Below are positions 11,691 through 23,049 of a stretch of 64,000 nucleotides of DNA, one piece after another. The position numbers and the translations under genes were made by a program. The notes under the pieces are model-generated. The model was not told where the DNA came from, did not search any database, and saw only the letters and a program-made list of their open reading frames with translations. The number at the start of each line of letters is the position of its first letter. The first letter of the stretch is position 1. Source of the stretch: Macrostomum hystrix (Eukaryota > Platyhelminthes > Macrostomidae); NCBI GenBank assembly GCA_950097015.1, contig CATNEN010000025.1, forward strand, positions 930,001 to 994,000, in the 5' to 3' direction.

Positions 11691-14600
11691 TCAATCATCT
11701 GAATCCTGGAACTTGGCCAGAAACTGCTTAATCTGGTCCCCGTCGCGTGCCAGAATGGCCTCATTAAGCCGAGCATTCTCCAGAGCCTGTCTCACATTGC
11801 GCTCAGCCGAAGGAACCGGGTTGGCCTTGAAGAAGCCTTCGATATCGTCGGAGTCTTCGGCTGAGCAGAAATGGTTGCACAACAGCTGCACCAGCCGGCT
11901 CATGAGCACCTGGCCGGAGAGTTTCTCCTGGAACCAGGCCCAGCGAGACTTCACAAACTGCCAGGTAGCCCGACGGGCCTCAAGGCTGCCGCTGGCGGCG
12001 CCGCTGATGACAAAGATTGCGTCCTGCAGGCGAACCTTCTGGCTGACGGCCAGCTCAAGGACTCGCTGCCTCAGCTTCGGATCTTTGGCGCTGCCCAGAC
12101 TGCGAAGGATCCGGTCCTGGGGGATTTGGGGATCGGAAACTTCGGGTTTTTTATAATAGAGCCAAATTGGGATTTCAAAAGATCACAACGAAGGATTCTT
12201 TCTTCTGAGACAAGAACCAGTTCGGCAACTCTCAAGAACGTCGAGATATTCATCAATGATTCTGACAGAAGGTCCACTTCCCCGTAATTGCTAATGCATT
12301 CAGTTTTGCCATCAGCATTGCGTCTCCTTAACGATCGACCACATGTGTCTGCATAATCTCAGCCTTCAGTGTCTAGTGTCCTTTACCTTGGCGCTAACTG
12401 TACACACGTAGTTGGTTGAAAACTTCTCTAATCTTGCTCATCAAGCTCTAGAAAGTACAATTGGTCAGTTAAAGTGGCTCTGTCTATCGCGTTTGCCTCT
12501 CGACCAAGGTCCCTGAGCTCGAATCCGCGGCGAGGCCACATTCATTTTTGGGCGCTGCCGCGGAGAGAAGGCTTGGGGGCTTGTCAATTTACGCCCTTGA
12601 GGGCCAACCTGCAAGGCACAGTGAAATTTTACACTGCCTGACGATGAGAAAGTCAGGGCAGTTGTACACACCTGTGTGAGCGTGTGCCTGCGTATAGTAT
12701 CTGTGTGCGTGTGTGCTCAGGAGTCAGCGAACTAGGCAGAATTGCCTTCTCGCTGGCTGCGGGTCTAGTGTCACCTAATGATGTGCCGTTGCCCGCAGCC
12801 CTCGTGCAATTATTTTTATTATAACTATTAAAGTATCTTCAAAAAGTCACTGGCGGCGTGGCATGGCTCCCTTCCGGCGCAGCAAAAACGGACTAAAAAT
12901 AGCTTAATTTTCCAACTGTTAGGGAATCGAATATATCCCATAGAATAGGGAATATAACATAGGGATCTCATTTTGGGATATGGGATCAGAATAATTGTCG
13001 CACCTTCTCCTCCTGCAAGTCGGTCGCGTCCAACAGACGCATGGCAGATTCGAACTCCTGCACTCCCCCGTTGGCCAGCACCGAGGTGTACACGCTGGCC
13101 CTGAGATCGGCCGGCAAGGCCGCCTCGCCGGAGCAGTGCCTAGCGAAGCGGGTCCTGGCCTCAGCTAAGACCGTCTCGTGACCGGCCTGGCCTAGCGAGC
13201 CAATCAGAGCCGACCGCAGCAGGGCAGCGTCGTGACCGTCGCCATGGCGATTGTCCCAGCCCAACCGCTGGTATGCGGGTTCGCACAGCTGCCTGATGAA
13301 GGCGCGCCACTGCTTCATCATGCCCAGGTGATCGGCCAGCACACGAATGTTGCTCAGGTTGCAGAGCAGGTCAGACCACACCGTGTAGAATTCTTCATCT
13401 TTGAATGCGTCGGCAAGCTCCAGCACCTGCACTGTGGACACGCGACCAGCTGAGGCCAAGGCGAAGAGATCGTTCTCCAGGTTGAAGCGATCCCGCTGGT
13501 TGAGCTAAAATGAAGGAATATAGGGATCATTATGGGATCATAAGTAGCTGACGTCTTTTTGAGGATTTTATCGTGGTGAATAGATCGGGTGGGACATTGA
13601 GGATATTGGCGCGGGGATTAGATTGGTTGGGATTCTGAGGATATTGGCGCGGGGATTAGATTGGTTGGGATTCTGAGGATATTGGCGCGGGAATTAGATT
13701 GGTTGGGATTCTGAGGATATTGGCGCGGGGATTGGATTGGTTGGGATTCTGAGGATATTGGCGCGAGGATTGGATTGGTTGGGATTCTAAGGATATTGGC
13801 GCGCGGATTAGATTGGGTGTGATTCTGAGGATATTGGCGCGGGGATTAGATTGGGTGGGATTCTGAGGACATTGGCGCGGGGATTAGATTGGGTGGGATT
13901 CTGAGGATATTGGCGCGGGGATTAGATTGGGTGGAATTCCGAGGATATTGGCGCGGGGATTAGATTGGGTGGGATTCTGAGGATATTGGCGCGGGGATTA
14001 GATTGGGTGGGATTCTGAGGATATTGGCGCGGGGATTGGATTGGTTGGGATTCTAAGGATATTGGCGCGGGGATTAGATTGGGTGTGATTCTGAGGATAT
14101 TGGCGCGGGGATTAGATTGGGTGGAATTCCGAGGATATTGGCGCGGTGATTAGATTGGGTGGGATTCTGAGGACATTGGCGCGGGGATTAGATTGGGTGG
14201 GATTCTGAGGATATTGGCGCTGGGATTAGATTGGGTGGGATTCTGAGGCTATTGGCGCGGGGATTAGATTGGGTGTGATTCTGAGGATATTGGCGCGGGG
14301 ATTGGATTGGTTGGGATTCTGAGGACATTGGCGCGGGGATTTGATTGGGTGTGATTCTGAGGATATTGGCGCGGGGATTGGATTGGTTGGGATTCTGAGG
14401 ACATTGGCGCGGTTGATTAGATTGGGTGGGATTCTGAGGATATTGGCGCGGGGATTAGATTGGGTGGGATTCTAAGGATATTGGCGCGGGGATTAGATTG
14501 GGTGTGATTCTGAGGATATTGGCGCGGGGATTAGATTGGGTGGGATTCTGAGGCTATTGGCGCGGGGATTAGATTGGGTGTGATTCTGAGGATATTGGCG

Positions 14601-17600
14601 CGGGGATTGGATTGGTTGGGATTCTGAGGATATTGGCGCGGGGATTAGATTGGTTGGGATTCTGAGGATATTGGCGCGGGGATTAGATTGGTTGGGATTC
14701 TGAGGATATTGGCGCGGGGATTGGATTGGTTGGGATTCTGAGGATATTGGCGCGCGGATTAGATTGGGTGTGATTCTGAGGATATTGGCGCGGGGATTAG
14801 ATTGGGTGGGATTCTGAGGACATTGGCGCGGGGATTAGATTGGGTGGGATTCTGAGGACATTGGCGCGGGGATTAGATTGGGTGGGATTCTGAGGATATT
14901 GGCGCGGGGATTAGATTGGGTGGGATTCTGAGGATATTGGCGCGGTTGATTAGATTGGGTGGGATTCTGAGGATATTGGCGCGGGGATTAGATTGGGTGG
15001 GATTCTGAGGATATTGGCGCAGGGATTAGATTGGGTGGAATTCCGAGGATATTGGCGCGGTGATTAGATTGGGTGGGATTCTGAGGACATTGGCGCGGGG
15101 ATTAGATTGGGTGGGATTCTGAGGATATTGGCGCGGGGATTAGATTGGGTGGGATTCTGAGGATATTGGCGCGGGGATTGGATTGGTTGGGATTCTGAGG
15201 ACATTGGCGCGGTTGATTAGATTGGGTGGGATTCTGAGGATATTGGCGCGGGGATTAGATTGGGTGGGATTCTAAGGATATTGGCGCGGGGATTAGATTG
15301 GGTGTGATTCTGAGGATATTGGCGCGGGGATTAGATTGGGTGGGATTCTGAGGCTATTGGCGCGGGGATTAGATTGGGTGTGATTCTGAGGATATTGGCG
15401 CGGGGATTGGATTGGTTGGGATTCTGAGGATATTGGCGCGGGGATTAGATTGGTTGGGATTCTGAGGATATTGGCGCGGGGATTAGATTGGTTGGGATTC
15501 TGAGGATATTGGCGCGGGGATTGGATTGGTTGGGATTCTAAGGATATTGGCGCGCGGATTAGATTGGGTGTGATTCTGAGGATATTGGCGCGGGGATTAG
15601 ATTGGGTGGGATTCTGAGGACATTGGCGCGGGGATTAGATTGGGTGGGATTCTGAGGACATTGGCGCGGGGATTAGATTGGGTGGGATTCTGAGGATATT
15701 GGCGCGGGGATTAGATTGGGTGGGATTCTGAGGATATTGGCGCGGTTGATTAGATTGGGTGGGATTCTGAGGATATTGGCGCGGGGATTAGATTGGGTGG
15801 GATTCTGAGGATATTGGCGCAGGGATTAGATTGGGTGGAATTCCGAGGATATTGGCGCGGTGATTAGATTGGGTGGGATTCTGAGGACATTGGCGCGGGG
15901 ATTAGATTGGGTGGGATTCTGAGGATATTGGCGCGGGGATTAGATTGGGTGGGATTCTGAGGATATTGGCGCGGGGATTGGATTGGTTGGGATTCTGAGG
16001 ACATTGGCGCGGTTGATTAGATTGGGTGGGATTCTGAGGATATTGGCGCGGGGATTAGATTGGGTGGGATTCTAAGGATATTGGCGCGGGGATTAGATTG
16101 GGTGTGATTCTGAGGATATTGGCGCGGGGATTAGATTGGGTGGGATTCTGAGGCTATTGGCGCGGGGATTAGATTGGGTGTGATTCTGAGGATATTGGCG
16201 CGGGGATTGGATTGGTTGGGATTCTGAGGATATTGGCGCGGGGATTAGATTGGTTGGGATTCTGAGGATATTGGCGCGGGGATTAGATTGGTTGGGATTC
16301 TGAGGATATTGGCGCGGGGATTGGATTGGTTGGGATTCTAAGGATATTGGCGCGCGGATTAGATTGGGTGTGATTCTGAGGATATTGGCGCGGGGATTAG
16401 ATTGGGTGGGATTCTGAGGACATTGGCGCGGGGATTAGATTGGGTGGGATTCTGAGGACATTGGCGCGGGGATTAGATTGGGTGGGATTCTGAGGATATT
16501 GGCGCGGGGATTAGATTGGGTGGGATTCTGAGGATATTGGCGCGGTTGATTAGATTGGGTGGGATTCTGAGGATATTGGCGCGGGGATTAGATTGGGTGG
16601 GATTCTGAGGATATTGGCGCAGGGATTAGATTGGGTGGAATTCCGAGGATATTGGCGCGGTGATTAGATTGGGTGGGATTCTGAGGACATTGGCGCGGGG
16701 ATTAGATTGGGTGGGATTCTGAGGATATTGGCGCGGGGATTAGATTGGGTGGGATTCTGAGGATATTGAAGTGAGGAAAAATCAGGTGGGATTCCAGGGA
16801 TATAGCTATTGGGAGGTGTAATAAGAGGTCGGATGGGATTCGGTTGACATTATGGTAGATTTTACCAACCTCTTCCCGGTGCAGGGCCAGCACGAGGTCT
16901 TGCAGCATTTCTCGACTATACTCAGTCCGGTAGACTCCGATGCAACCCGGGTTAAGCTTAACCCAGGCGGACTTTGGCACACGAAAGCTAGCAGTTCTGT
17001 CCGACAGCACTAGCTGATGCCTGTAGCCTGTAGCTGTCAGCACCTGAACTGGCACACGCCAGGTAAAATTGCACTTCTGAGCTGAGTTGGTTGAGCCCAA
17101 CTGGAACTTGTCCTGGCTGATTGTGAGCTCAATACTGTTCTCAGGATCGTCAAGCGCCGGCCTAGTGCTCACAGTAATGACAGGATAACCCATCTGCTTA
17201 GTCCAGGCTTCCATTACAAACTGGACGGGCTGTCCAGATGCTTCGGCCAAGGCCTGCCAAAGGTGTTCGGTGCTAGCATTGGCGTACTGGTGCCGCCGAA
17301 GGTAGAGACTGAGGCCGCTGCGAAATGCTTGTTCGCCTAGCCATTCATGCAGCATGCGGATTATGGAGGCACCCTGCGTTTGAGAGGCCAGGGGGGTTTA
17401 ATCTGATCTTTTAAGATCGGTGACAGATTAGAGAACTGCCTGATAAGAGAGGTGACAGATCAGAGAACTGCCTGATAAGAGAGGTGACAGATTAGAGAAC
17501 TGCCTGATAAGAGATGTGACAGATCAGAGAACTGCCTGATAAGAGAGGTGACAGATCAGAGAACTGCCTGATAAGAGAGGTGACAGATTAGAGAACTGCC

Positions 17601-20437
17601 TGATAAGAGAGGTGACAGATCAGAGAACTGCCTGATAAGAGAGGTGACAGATTAGAGAACTGCCTGATAAGAGAGGTGACAGATCAGAGAACTGCCTGAT
17701 AAGAGAGGTGACAGATTAGAGAACTGCCTGTTAAGAGAGGTGACAGATTAGAGAACTGCCTGATAAGAGAGGTGACAGATTAGAGAACTGCCTGACAAGA
17801 GAGGTGACAGATAAGAGAACTGCCTGATAAGAGAGGTGACAGATCAGAGAACTGCCTGATAAGAGAGGTGACAGATTAGAGAACTGCCTGTTAAGAGAGG
17901 TGACAGATTAGAGAACTGCCTGATTGACCCACCGCAACCTTACCTTTGAGTAGCTGATCGCGTCAAAGATCTCGTCGATCTCGCAGGGGTTTCCAATCTC
18001 GATCTCAATCGGGTGGCTGTTGTCCAACGCATCCAACTCGAGCGCTCGGGACAGGTCGCTCTTCACAAATCTTGTCCAGATGTCAAACTCGGGGTAGCAG
18101 TGATCCACGCACAGGTATTCAATCCACGAGGCGAAGCCCTCGTTAAGCCACAGGTGGGTCCACCATTTCATGGTGACCAGGTTGCCAAACCACTGGTGGG
18201 CTAGCTCGTGGCCAACAACCAGGGCAACCTATAAGTACACCGGGTTCACTTTTGCGCCGGAATTTCAGACTAAATGATCAGGATTTCTGAATGGATCTGG
18301 GAATTTCATGGGGGCTGAAGCACAGTAGGGGAGCTGTAGCCTAGTGGTTAGAGCGTCGGACTCACGACTCGAAGGTCGGGGGTTCGATTCCCAACTCCAA
18401 TGGAACAATTTGTGTCCTTTAGCAAGAAAAGTTAACTCTGCATTGGTTAAATTCACTGTTAAATGTGTACCAGCAGCAGCTGGGGTAATTGAGGGCGGGT
18501 GTTTGGTCCCCCCAGTCCATGGACTGAACATCTGTGCGCAGTCTTCAGGTGGCAGGTGTAGTCGATTGTTATTCTTTTAATTTTTTGGGATTTTAGAATA
18601 GATCAGGGATTTCAGACTAGATGAGGAATTTCAGACTAGATCATGGATTTCAGACTAGATCAGGGATTTCAGACTAGATCATGGATTTCAGACTAGATCA
18701 GGGACTTCTGATTAGATCTTATAGATTTCGCCATGCAGGATTTCTTAAAGACATAAATTAGCATTTATTAAATAAAAAGAATGCTTTCAAACACCCGAAT
18801 GAAACTACTTTAAGTAGCCAGCTAAGAAGTCAACAGAGTCGAAGGAGCATGGCAACTATAGCTAACCCGCTCCTTAGTAGCCGCACTAGAATTCTCAGCG
18901 TCAACCAGCAGGGCCGTCTGCCTATAGGTAACTAGGCCCCAGTTCTCCATGGCTCCGAATGCAAAATCTGGCACAGCAATCAGATCGAGCTTCGGCAGCG
19001 GATAGGCGATACCGAAGAACTCCCGGTAGAATGGCAGAGTCTTCTTGGCCACCTCCAGGGCGAAGCGACCCTGCTCATGCTTTCCAACCGGCGTGTACAC
19101 CCTCAGCTTGACTCCGTCCGAGTCAAAATCTTCGACATAGTCGAAACGGCCGACAATGCAGGCGACCAGGTAGGTCGACATGATCGGCGACTGGTCGAAT
19201 TTCACAGCGACGCGACCAGCATGGGTTGGCGATTCGGTTCGAGCAATCTCTGGCATGTTAGATAGAGCAGTCTGGTCCGGCTCAACAACTAGAGTGACAT
19301 CGAAGGTCGCTTTCACTTCGGGCTCATCCCAGCAGGGGAAGGCGCGCCTGGCATCGGTGGGAGCGAACTGTGTGACGGCGCAGCGGACCTCGACGCCGGA
19401 AACCAGATAGGTTGACCGGTAGAAACCTTTTAGACGATCGTTGAGCTGGCCGGAAAATGACATGCTCAGCCTGCCGGCACCAACTGGCAATGGCGACGAG
19501 AATGACAGACGGACTGTCTCTTCGGCGGCGTTGTACACGACTTCGCTGGCGACAGCTTCAGTTGGAATTAGACGCGGATGCTTGGGTTAATAATGCTAGA
19601 AACTGGGGATGGCGGCTGTACTGGACACTCTATGGGACAATCTGTCCACTCTGATGTGGACAGATCCTGGGGACAATCTGTCCATTCTGGTGGATAATCC
19701 TGGGGATAATCTGTCCACTCTGATAGATAATCCTGGGGACAATCTGTACATTCTGGTGGATAATCCTGGGGATAATCTGTCCACTCTGATAGATAATCCT
19801 GGGGACAAGCTGTCGACTTTGATGGATAATCTGGGGGATAATCTGTCCACTCTGATAGATAATCCTGGGGACAATCTGTCCATTCTGGTGGATAATCTGG
19901 GGGATAATCTGACCACTCTGATGTGGACAGATCCTGGGGACAATCTGTACATTCTGGTGGATAATCTGGGGGATAATCTGACCACTTTGATAGATAATCC
20001 TGAAGACAATCTGTCCACTCTGATGGATAATCCTGGGGACAAGCTGTCCACTTTGATGGATAATCTGGGGGATAGAAGCTGTCGATACTAATCTTAACAT
20101 TATTACTACAAAGATTTGTACCTACTTGATTAATAGTGGTACGAATGAACTCACCATCATTAAATTTTGCCGAAGTAATTTCAATCTCAGCAGAATTTAA
20201 CACCAAATTTCGGGTGGCTTCCAGAATCTAAAAATGTTTTTATACTCTGATATCTCCTTTGCAAATATTGTTTAAGTTCCCTAATCAAGAGAGGTGAATA
20301 TAAAAAGTATGGTTCCTTGCCTCAACAGTAATAACTTGCTGGCCTGTGAAAGTGTAATCTTGAAGATTTGGCGCCAATGTCAGATTATAGTTCAACGGCT
20401 TGGAATGGCTTGGTAGCCTGTTAAATTTTTCGGACAT
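11691..20437 (-). CDS. NPEPPS: Puromycin-sensitive aminopeptidase (M1 family), 7 exons, complete
   Basis: A cytosolic zinc metalloaminopeptidase that trims N-terminal residues from peptides, including proteasome products. Minus-strand exons: 20437-20321, 20227-20155, 19555-18867, 18228-17944, 17373-16870, 13504-13004, 12116-11691. All joins keep phase and give 864 codons plus stop, close to the ~875 residues of the animal cytosolic form. The start [19 protein letters not shown] matches the family N-terminus. Landmarks: GAMENWG exopeptidase motif (about 264-270), zinc site HELAH (300-304) with the third ligand Glu 323 in LWLNE, catalytic Tyr about 386 in AISYSK, and the ERAP1_C-like C-terminal half with NPVPSAER near the end. 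Intron 1 uses a GC donor (GAG|GCAAGG). Introns 2-5 each hold a different minisatellite and intron 6 a SINE. No frameshift or lost catalytic residue is seen. The gene lies antisense inside the proposed receptor intron. Confidence 0.95.
12473..12795 (+). repeat. SINE family 1, longest copy (aminopeptidase intron 6)
   Basis: It starts with a tRNA-like GTGGCTCTGTC...GAGCTCGAATCC head (degenerate A and B boxes), continues through GGGCGCTGCCGCGGAGAG and the TGTGTGCGTGTGTGCTCAGG stretch, and ends near GTCACCTAATGATG. Orientation is opposite to the host gene. It serves as the reference copy for the other family members in this window. Confidence 0.65.
13566..16775. repeat. 38-bp minisatellite with 800-bp higher-order repeat (intron 5)
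   Basis: About 84 units built on GATTAGATTGGGTGGGATTC plus TGAGGATATTGGCGCGGG fill most of aminopeptidase intron 5 (16869 down to 13505). Variant units (GGTTGATTAG, GGAATTCCGAGG, TTCTAAGG, CGCGCGG) recur with a period of 800 bp: 14641, 15441 and 16241 begin matching blocks that are nearly identical. The array therefore grew recently by duplicating a ~21-unit block. Confidence 0.93.
17400..17930. repeat. Minisatellite, 32-bp unit (intron 4)
   Basis: About 16 tandem units of GAGAACTGCCTGATAAGAGA plus GGTGACAGATTA or GGTGACAGATCA, nearly filling aminopeptidase intron 4. The two unit types partly alternate. The array comes within about 15 bases of the splice donor at 17943. Confidence 0.92.
18327..18582 (+). 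repeat. SINE family 2, full-length copy (intron 3)
   Basis: A tRNA-derived SINE. The A box TAGCCTAGTGG and a perfect B box GGTTCGATTCC lie about 40 bases apart. They are followed by a tRNA-unrelated body with CCCAGTCCATGGACTGAAC and a T-rich 3' end. Other copies are at 58128-58345 and, 5'-truncated, 62490-62600. It lies antisense to the host gene in intron 3. The pol III boxes make it look like a tRNA gene, but the body and dispersed copies identify a SINE. Confidence 0.8.
18590..18720. repeat. Short minisatellite, ~20-bp unit (intron 3)
   Basis: About six units of GATCAGGGATTTCAGACTA with ATGG/AGGG variants, directly downstream of the SINE in intron 3. Confidence 0.8.
19625..20092. repeat. 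Minisatellite, 33-bp unit (intron 2)
   Basis: About 14 units built on GATAATCCTGGGGACAATCT plus GTCCACTCTGATA, with TGGTGG and GGGGGATAA variants, filling most of aminopeptidase intron 2. Because the unit is a multiple of three, frames stay open on both strands, but variable sites are non-synonymous and the array is intronic. Confidence 0.9.
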
Positions 20438-21224
20438 GTTTTTATGTTGATAATTTAAGCTTCTTAGCTCGTAGTTTTGTGTTGGGGTGATTTAAGAACG
20501 AGTGTTTGAGTCAAGTGTTTGAAAATTGCAGAAAGACTTACAATAAGAACTATTGCTATGCGTTTTTGTCGGGTATTTTTGATAACAACTTTATCGCTAT
20601 AGCGTGAGAGCCTTTTTCTTTACCGCACATTAGGCATATGTACACTGTCTGCTAACTGAATGTACATCGACTAAATGTACACTCATATTTCGGGCCTAGG
20701 GTGTGGGGGTGTAGAAAAGTTTTGTTTTAGGACTGAATGAACCGTTAAAAGCCCAAAGAACCCCCCAGTGAATTGAGGCTCTCGAACCAATTATGACAGA
20801 AATATAGATAAATTCAAGGCACACATTTTAGAAAATAAAGTCACACTGAATTCTTGGCTTAAACAGGGAATGAAACTAAAATCGTTCTACTTATAATTCT
20901 TAAATTTTTGCATTTGTAACAGAAATTTAACAGTTTTCAGTTAATTTCATTTTCTTCAGACTATCTGTCAAATTACTCGTACAAAACGATGGCTGATGAA
21001 TGAATGCATCATGTCCACTCTTAGCTGGCGGCCTAATGTAGATCCAAAGAATCCATGTGAGAATCCATTTCACATTAAGACTTTTAAAATACCATTTAGG
21101 GATTGATCCCATGCAGGGAATGGATTTCTAAAATAATTCGGAAACCGCAAAATCTAATGTGAGTTTAACAGCCATTATTTAAACAAATTTGTAACCAATT
21201 TTTCTATTGAAAATCATTTCCTAG
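20438..21224. other. Region between aminopeptidase start and receptor exon 2
   Basis: About 790 bp of AT-rich sequence that should contain the minus-strand aminopeptidase promoter. Short TGTAC-rich repeats occur at 20635-20690. No TATA box or other site can be assigned with confidence. Confidence 0.35.
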
Positions 21225-21966
21225 AATCCCAGCCTCACATCTCAGCCCGGGCAGCTACCTGCAGCAGCTGCATCAACGAGCAGTCGCGGGACTTTCATTT
21301 CAACGCCGACTGTTGATCTGCTCGGAGGAGGCGGACCGACTCGCTCAGCTGCCGGAGGTGCCAGTCACCGCTGTCGACGTCGCCTCTGAACGTGGAGGCT
21401 TCGCCCGCCTCGAGCTGGGCCTCCACTGCGCCGCCTGCCTTCTCCCACTGGCCGCTCTGGCAGCTGCCGTCCTGGCCGCCTCAGCCAGAAAGCGTCGACG
21501 CAGCCGACGCCTGACGGCGGCCGAGTTGAACGCCTGCGTCGCTTTCGCCCTCGAGGAGGCCTGCGCCGCGGCGGCGGTCGCTGCTGCCAACGGCGGCCAC
21601 TTTACGGCTTGTCGCCTGGTAGCCGCAGCCTGGCACTGGCTTGGCCTGGCCAGAGGCTGCGCCTTGCTGCTGCTGACGCTCGACCAATGGCGACGACTGC
21701 AGCGTCGACTGGCTGCACCGCGGCGTCAGGAGCTTCAGCTTCAGGAGCAGGAACAGGAGCAGACTGTACGCCCGCCAACTGATTCGAATCGTAGTGCTCC
21801 TACTCGCCGGCATCGACAGGCTTCGTCGACTAGGAGGCGTCGGGATCGTCGGCTTAGGAGCGCCCGGACAGCCGCCAGGCTGGGCCTCGCCTGGCTGGCG
21901 TCGCTTCTACCGGCGGCCACCGTCTGGCTGGCTGAGGCGGCCGCCGCTGCCGGCGTTCTGGGCACA
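21225..21966 (+). CDS. 7TM receptor, exon with TM1-TM4
   Basis: The acceptor TTTCCTAG|A at 21225 accepts phase 2 and restores the frame of exon 1. After a linker containing LLICSEEAD come four hydrophobic segments. TM1 is LELGLHCAACLLPLAALAAA and TM2 is near NACVAFALEEACAAAAV. TM3 follows a conserved-type Cys (ACRLVAAAWHWLGLARGCAL). TM4 is near LGLAWLASLLPAATVWL, after a basic, Gln/Glu-rich loop. The TM2/TM3 pattern resembles adhesion/secretin-class receptors. The exon ends in phase 0 at the donor GTGCGT (21967). It is extremely Ala- and GC-rich, unlike its flanks. Confidence 0.6.
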
Positions 21967-22030
21967 GTGCGTGCTCTTGGGCATTGCTTGGGTGTCTATT
22001 CTCGCTTCGCATTTACTTCCTCACTTTCTG

Positions 22031-22335
22031 TGGGGCAAGTGGTGTCGCGTCTCACTTTTGCACTAAGGTTCAGGGGTTCGAATCCGCATACGAAGATAAA
22101 AAATTCAATTTCTGTTCTCGTTTTCGGAAAGGAGCGGCGGAGTGAGCGGCAGAGTGGTAACGCCCCCCTGAGCTCGAATCCGTGGCGAGAACGCCATTAA
22201 TTTTGGGGCGCTGCCGCGAAGGGAAGGCTTGTCGTGCCATTTACGCTCATGAGGGTCAATTAGAAAGCTATGGCAAATGTACACCCCTGAGCCTGTGTCA
22301 GTATCCGTGTGCGTGTGTGCTCAGGTACTTTGCAC
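22031..22335 (+). repeat. tRNA-like B box and SINE family 1 copy in receptor intron
   Basis: A perfect B box GGTTCGAATCC at about 22073-22083 is followed from about 22150 by a family-1 copy (GAGCTCGAATCCGTGGCGAG...GTGCGTGTGTGCTCAGG). Both lie in the short intron 21967-22438 between the two 7TM exons, in the same orientation as the gene. Confidence 0.55.
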
Positions 22336-22438
22336 ATGAGCACAAATTGCATACAAAGTATTTGCGTTCTTTGATTGTGTCTCGTATTGATTTATAAATC
22401 TGTGGCCTTTTTCGTGTTTACAAAATAAAATATTTCAG

Positions 22439-23047
22439 ACCCCAGCCGGACCATTTTACTGCGCGCCTGTAGGGCAGCAGCAGCAGGCGTTGCTGCTGCC
22501 ACCGCCGCAGCCGACCTTGTCAAACCCGGCGGCCTTCGCCGCGGCCTCCGTGGCACCGCACTGCGCCCTACTTGGCGCCTCCGCCGTCCTCTTGGCCGCC
22601 GCGTGGCGCCGCCTGCAGCGCGCCGACGCCGCCGCCGTCTCCTTCGAGCTGCGACCGGAGCGGCACCGAGCCCGGCTGCACGCCTGCCTGCTGGCCGCGT
22701 CCACCGTGGCCTGGGCTGCCAGCCTGGCTGGCCGATTCGCCGACTCGTTATCGACGTCGACGCTGCTGGCTCGTCTTCTCGCAGCTGGCGCCGATTTCAG
22801 CGCCTGTGGAGCTCTCTTCGGCCTGGCCTGCCTGCTGCCGCTGAGGCGTCGACTTGCCGCTGCAGCCGCCGCCGCCGCAACAGCCGCCGCCGCGTCTGCT
22901 GGCACCGCGGTCAGTGGCGTCGACGTCACAGTCGACGTTGAACCAGTTGCCTCGCCTGCCGACGTTCATAACAACCATATTGACTGCATCAACTCGATTG
23001 TCGTAATTGACGGAAGCGTCTGTGGGGGCAAATTGCTGGCTTCTTGA
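22439..23047 (+). CDS. 7TM receptor, terminal exon with TM5-TM7
   Basis: The acceptor ATATTTCAG|ACC at 22439 is in phase 0, matching the end of the previous exon. The peptide begins with an extracellular-loop-2-like segment with Cys (FYCAPVGQ). TM5 is near VAPHCALLGASAVLLAAAW. An arginine-rich loop precedes TM6 (HACLLAASTVAWAASLAG), then TM7 (LLAAGADFSACGALFGLAC) ends in PLRRRL. A poly-Ala stretch and an unremarkable tail lead to TGA at 23045-23047. Loop and tail layout fit a seven-TM receptor. Its ligand cannot be inferred. Confidence 0.6.
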   Translation, partial: TPAGPFYCAPVGQQQQALLLPPPQPTLSNPAAFAAASVAPHCALLGASAVLLAAAWRRLQRADAAAVSFELRPERHRARLHACLLAASTVAWAASLAGRFADSLSTSTLLARLLAAGADFSACGALFGLACLLPLRRRLAAAAAAAATAAAASAGTAVSGVDVTVDVEPVASPADVHNNHIDCINSIVVIDGSVCGGKLLAS

Positions 23048-23049
23048 AG

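Noticed and set aside
17400-17930. Regular direct repeats resembling a CRISPR array
   Set aside because: Repeats are contiguous with no unique spacers, the locus is intronic in an animal gene, and no cas genes exist.
18331-18400. A tRNA gene suggested by perfect A and B boxes
   Set aside because: No acceptor-stem closure was found, and the segment continues into a dispersed SINE body shared with other copies.
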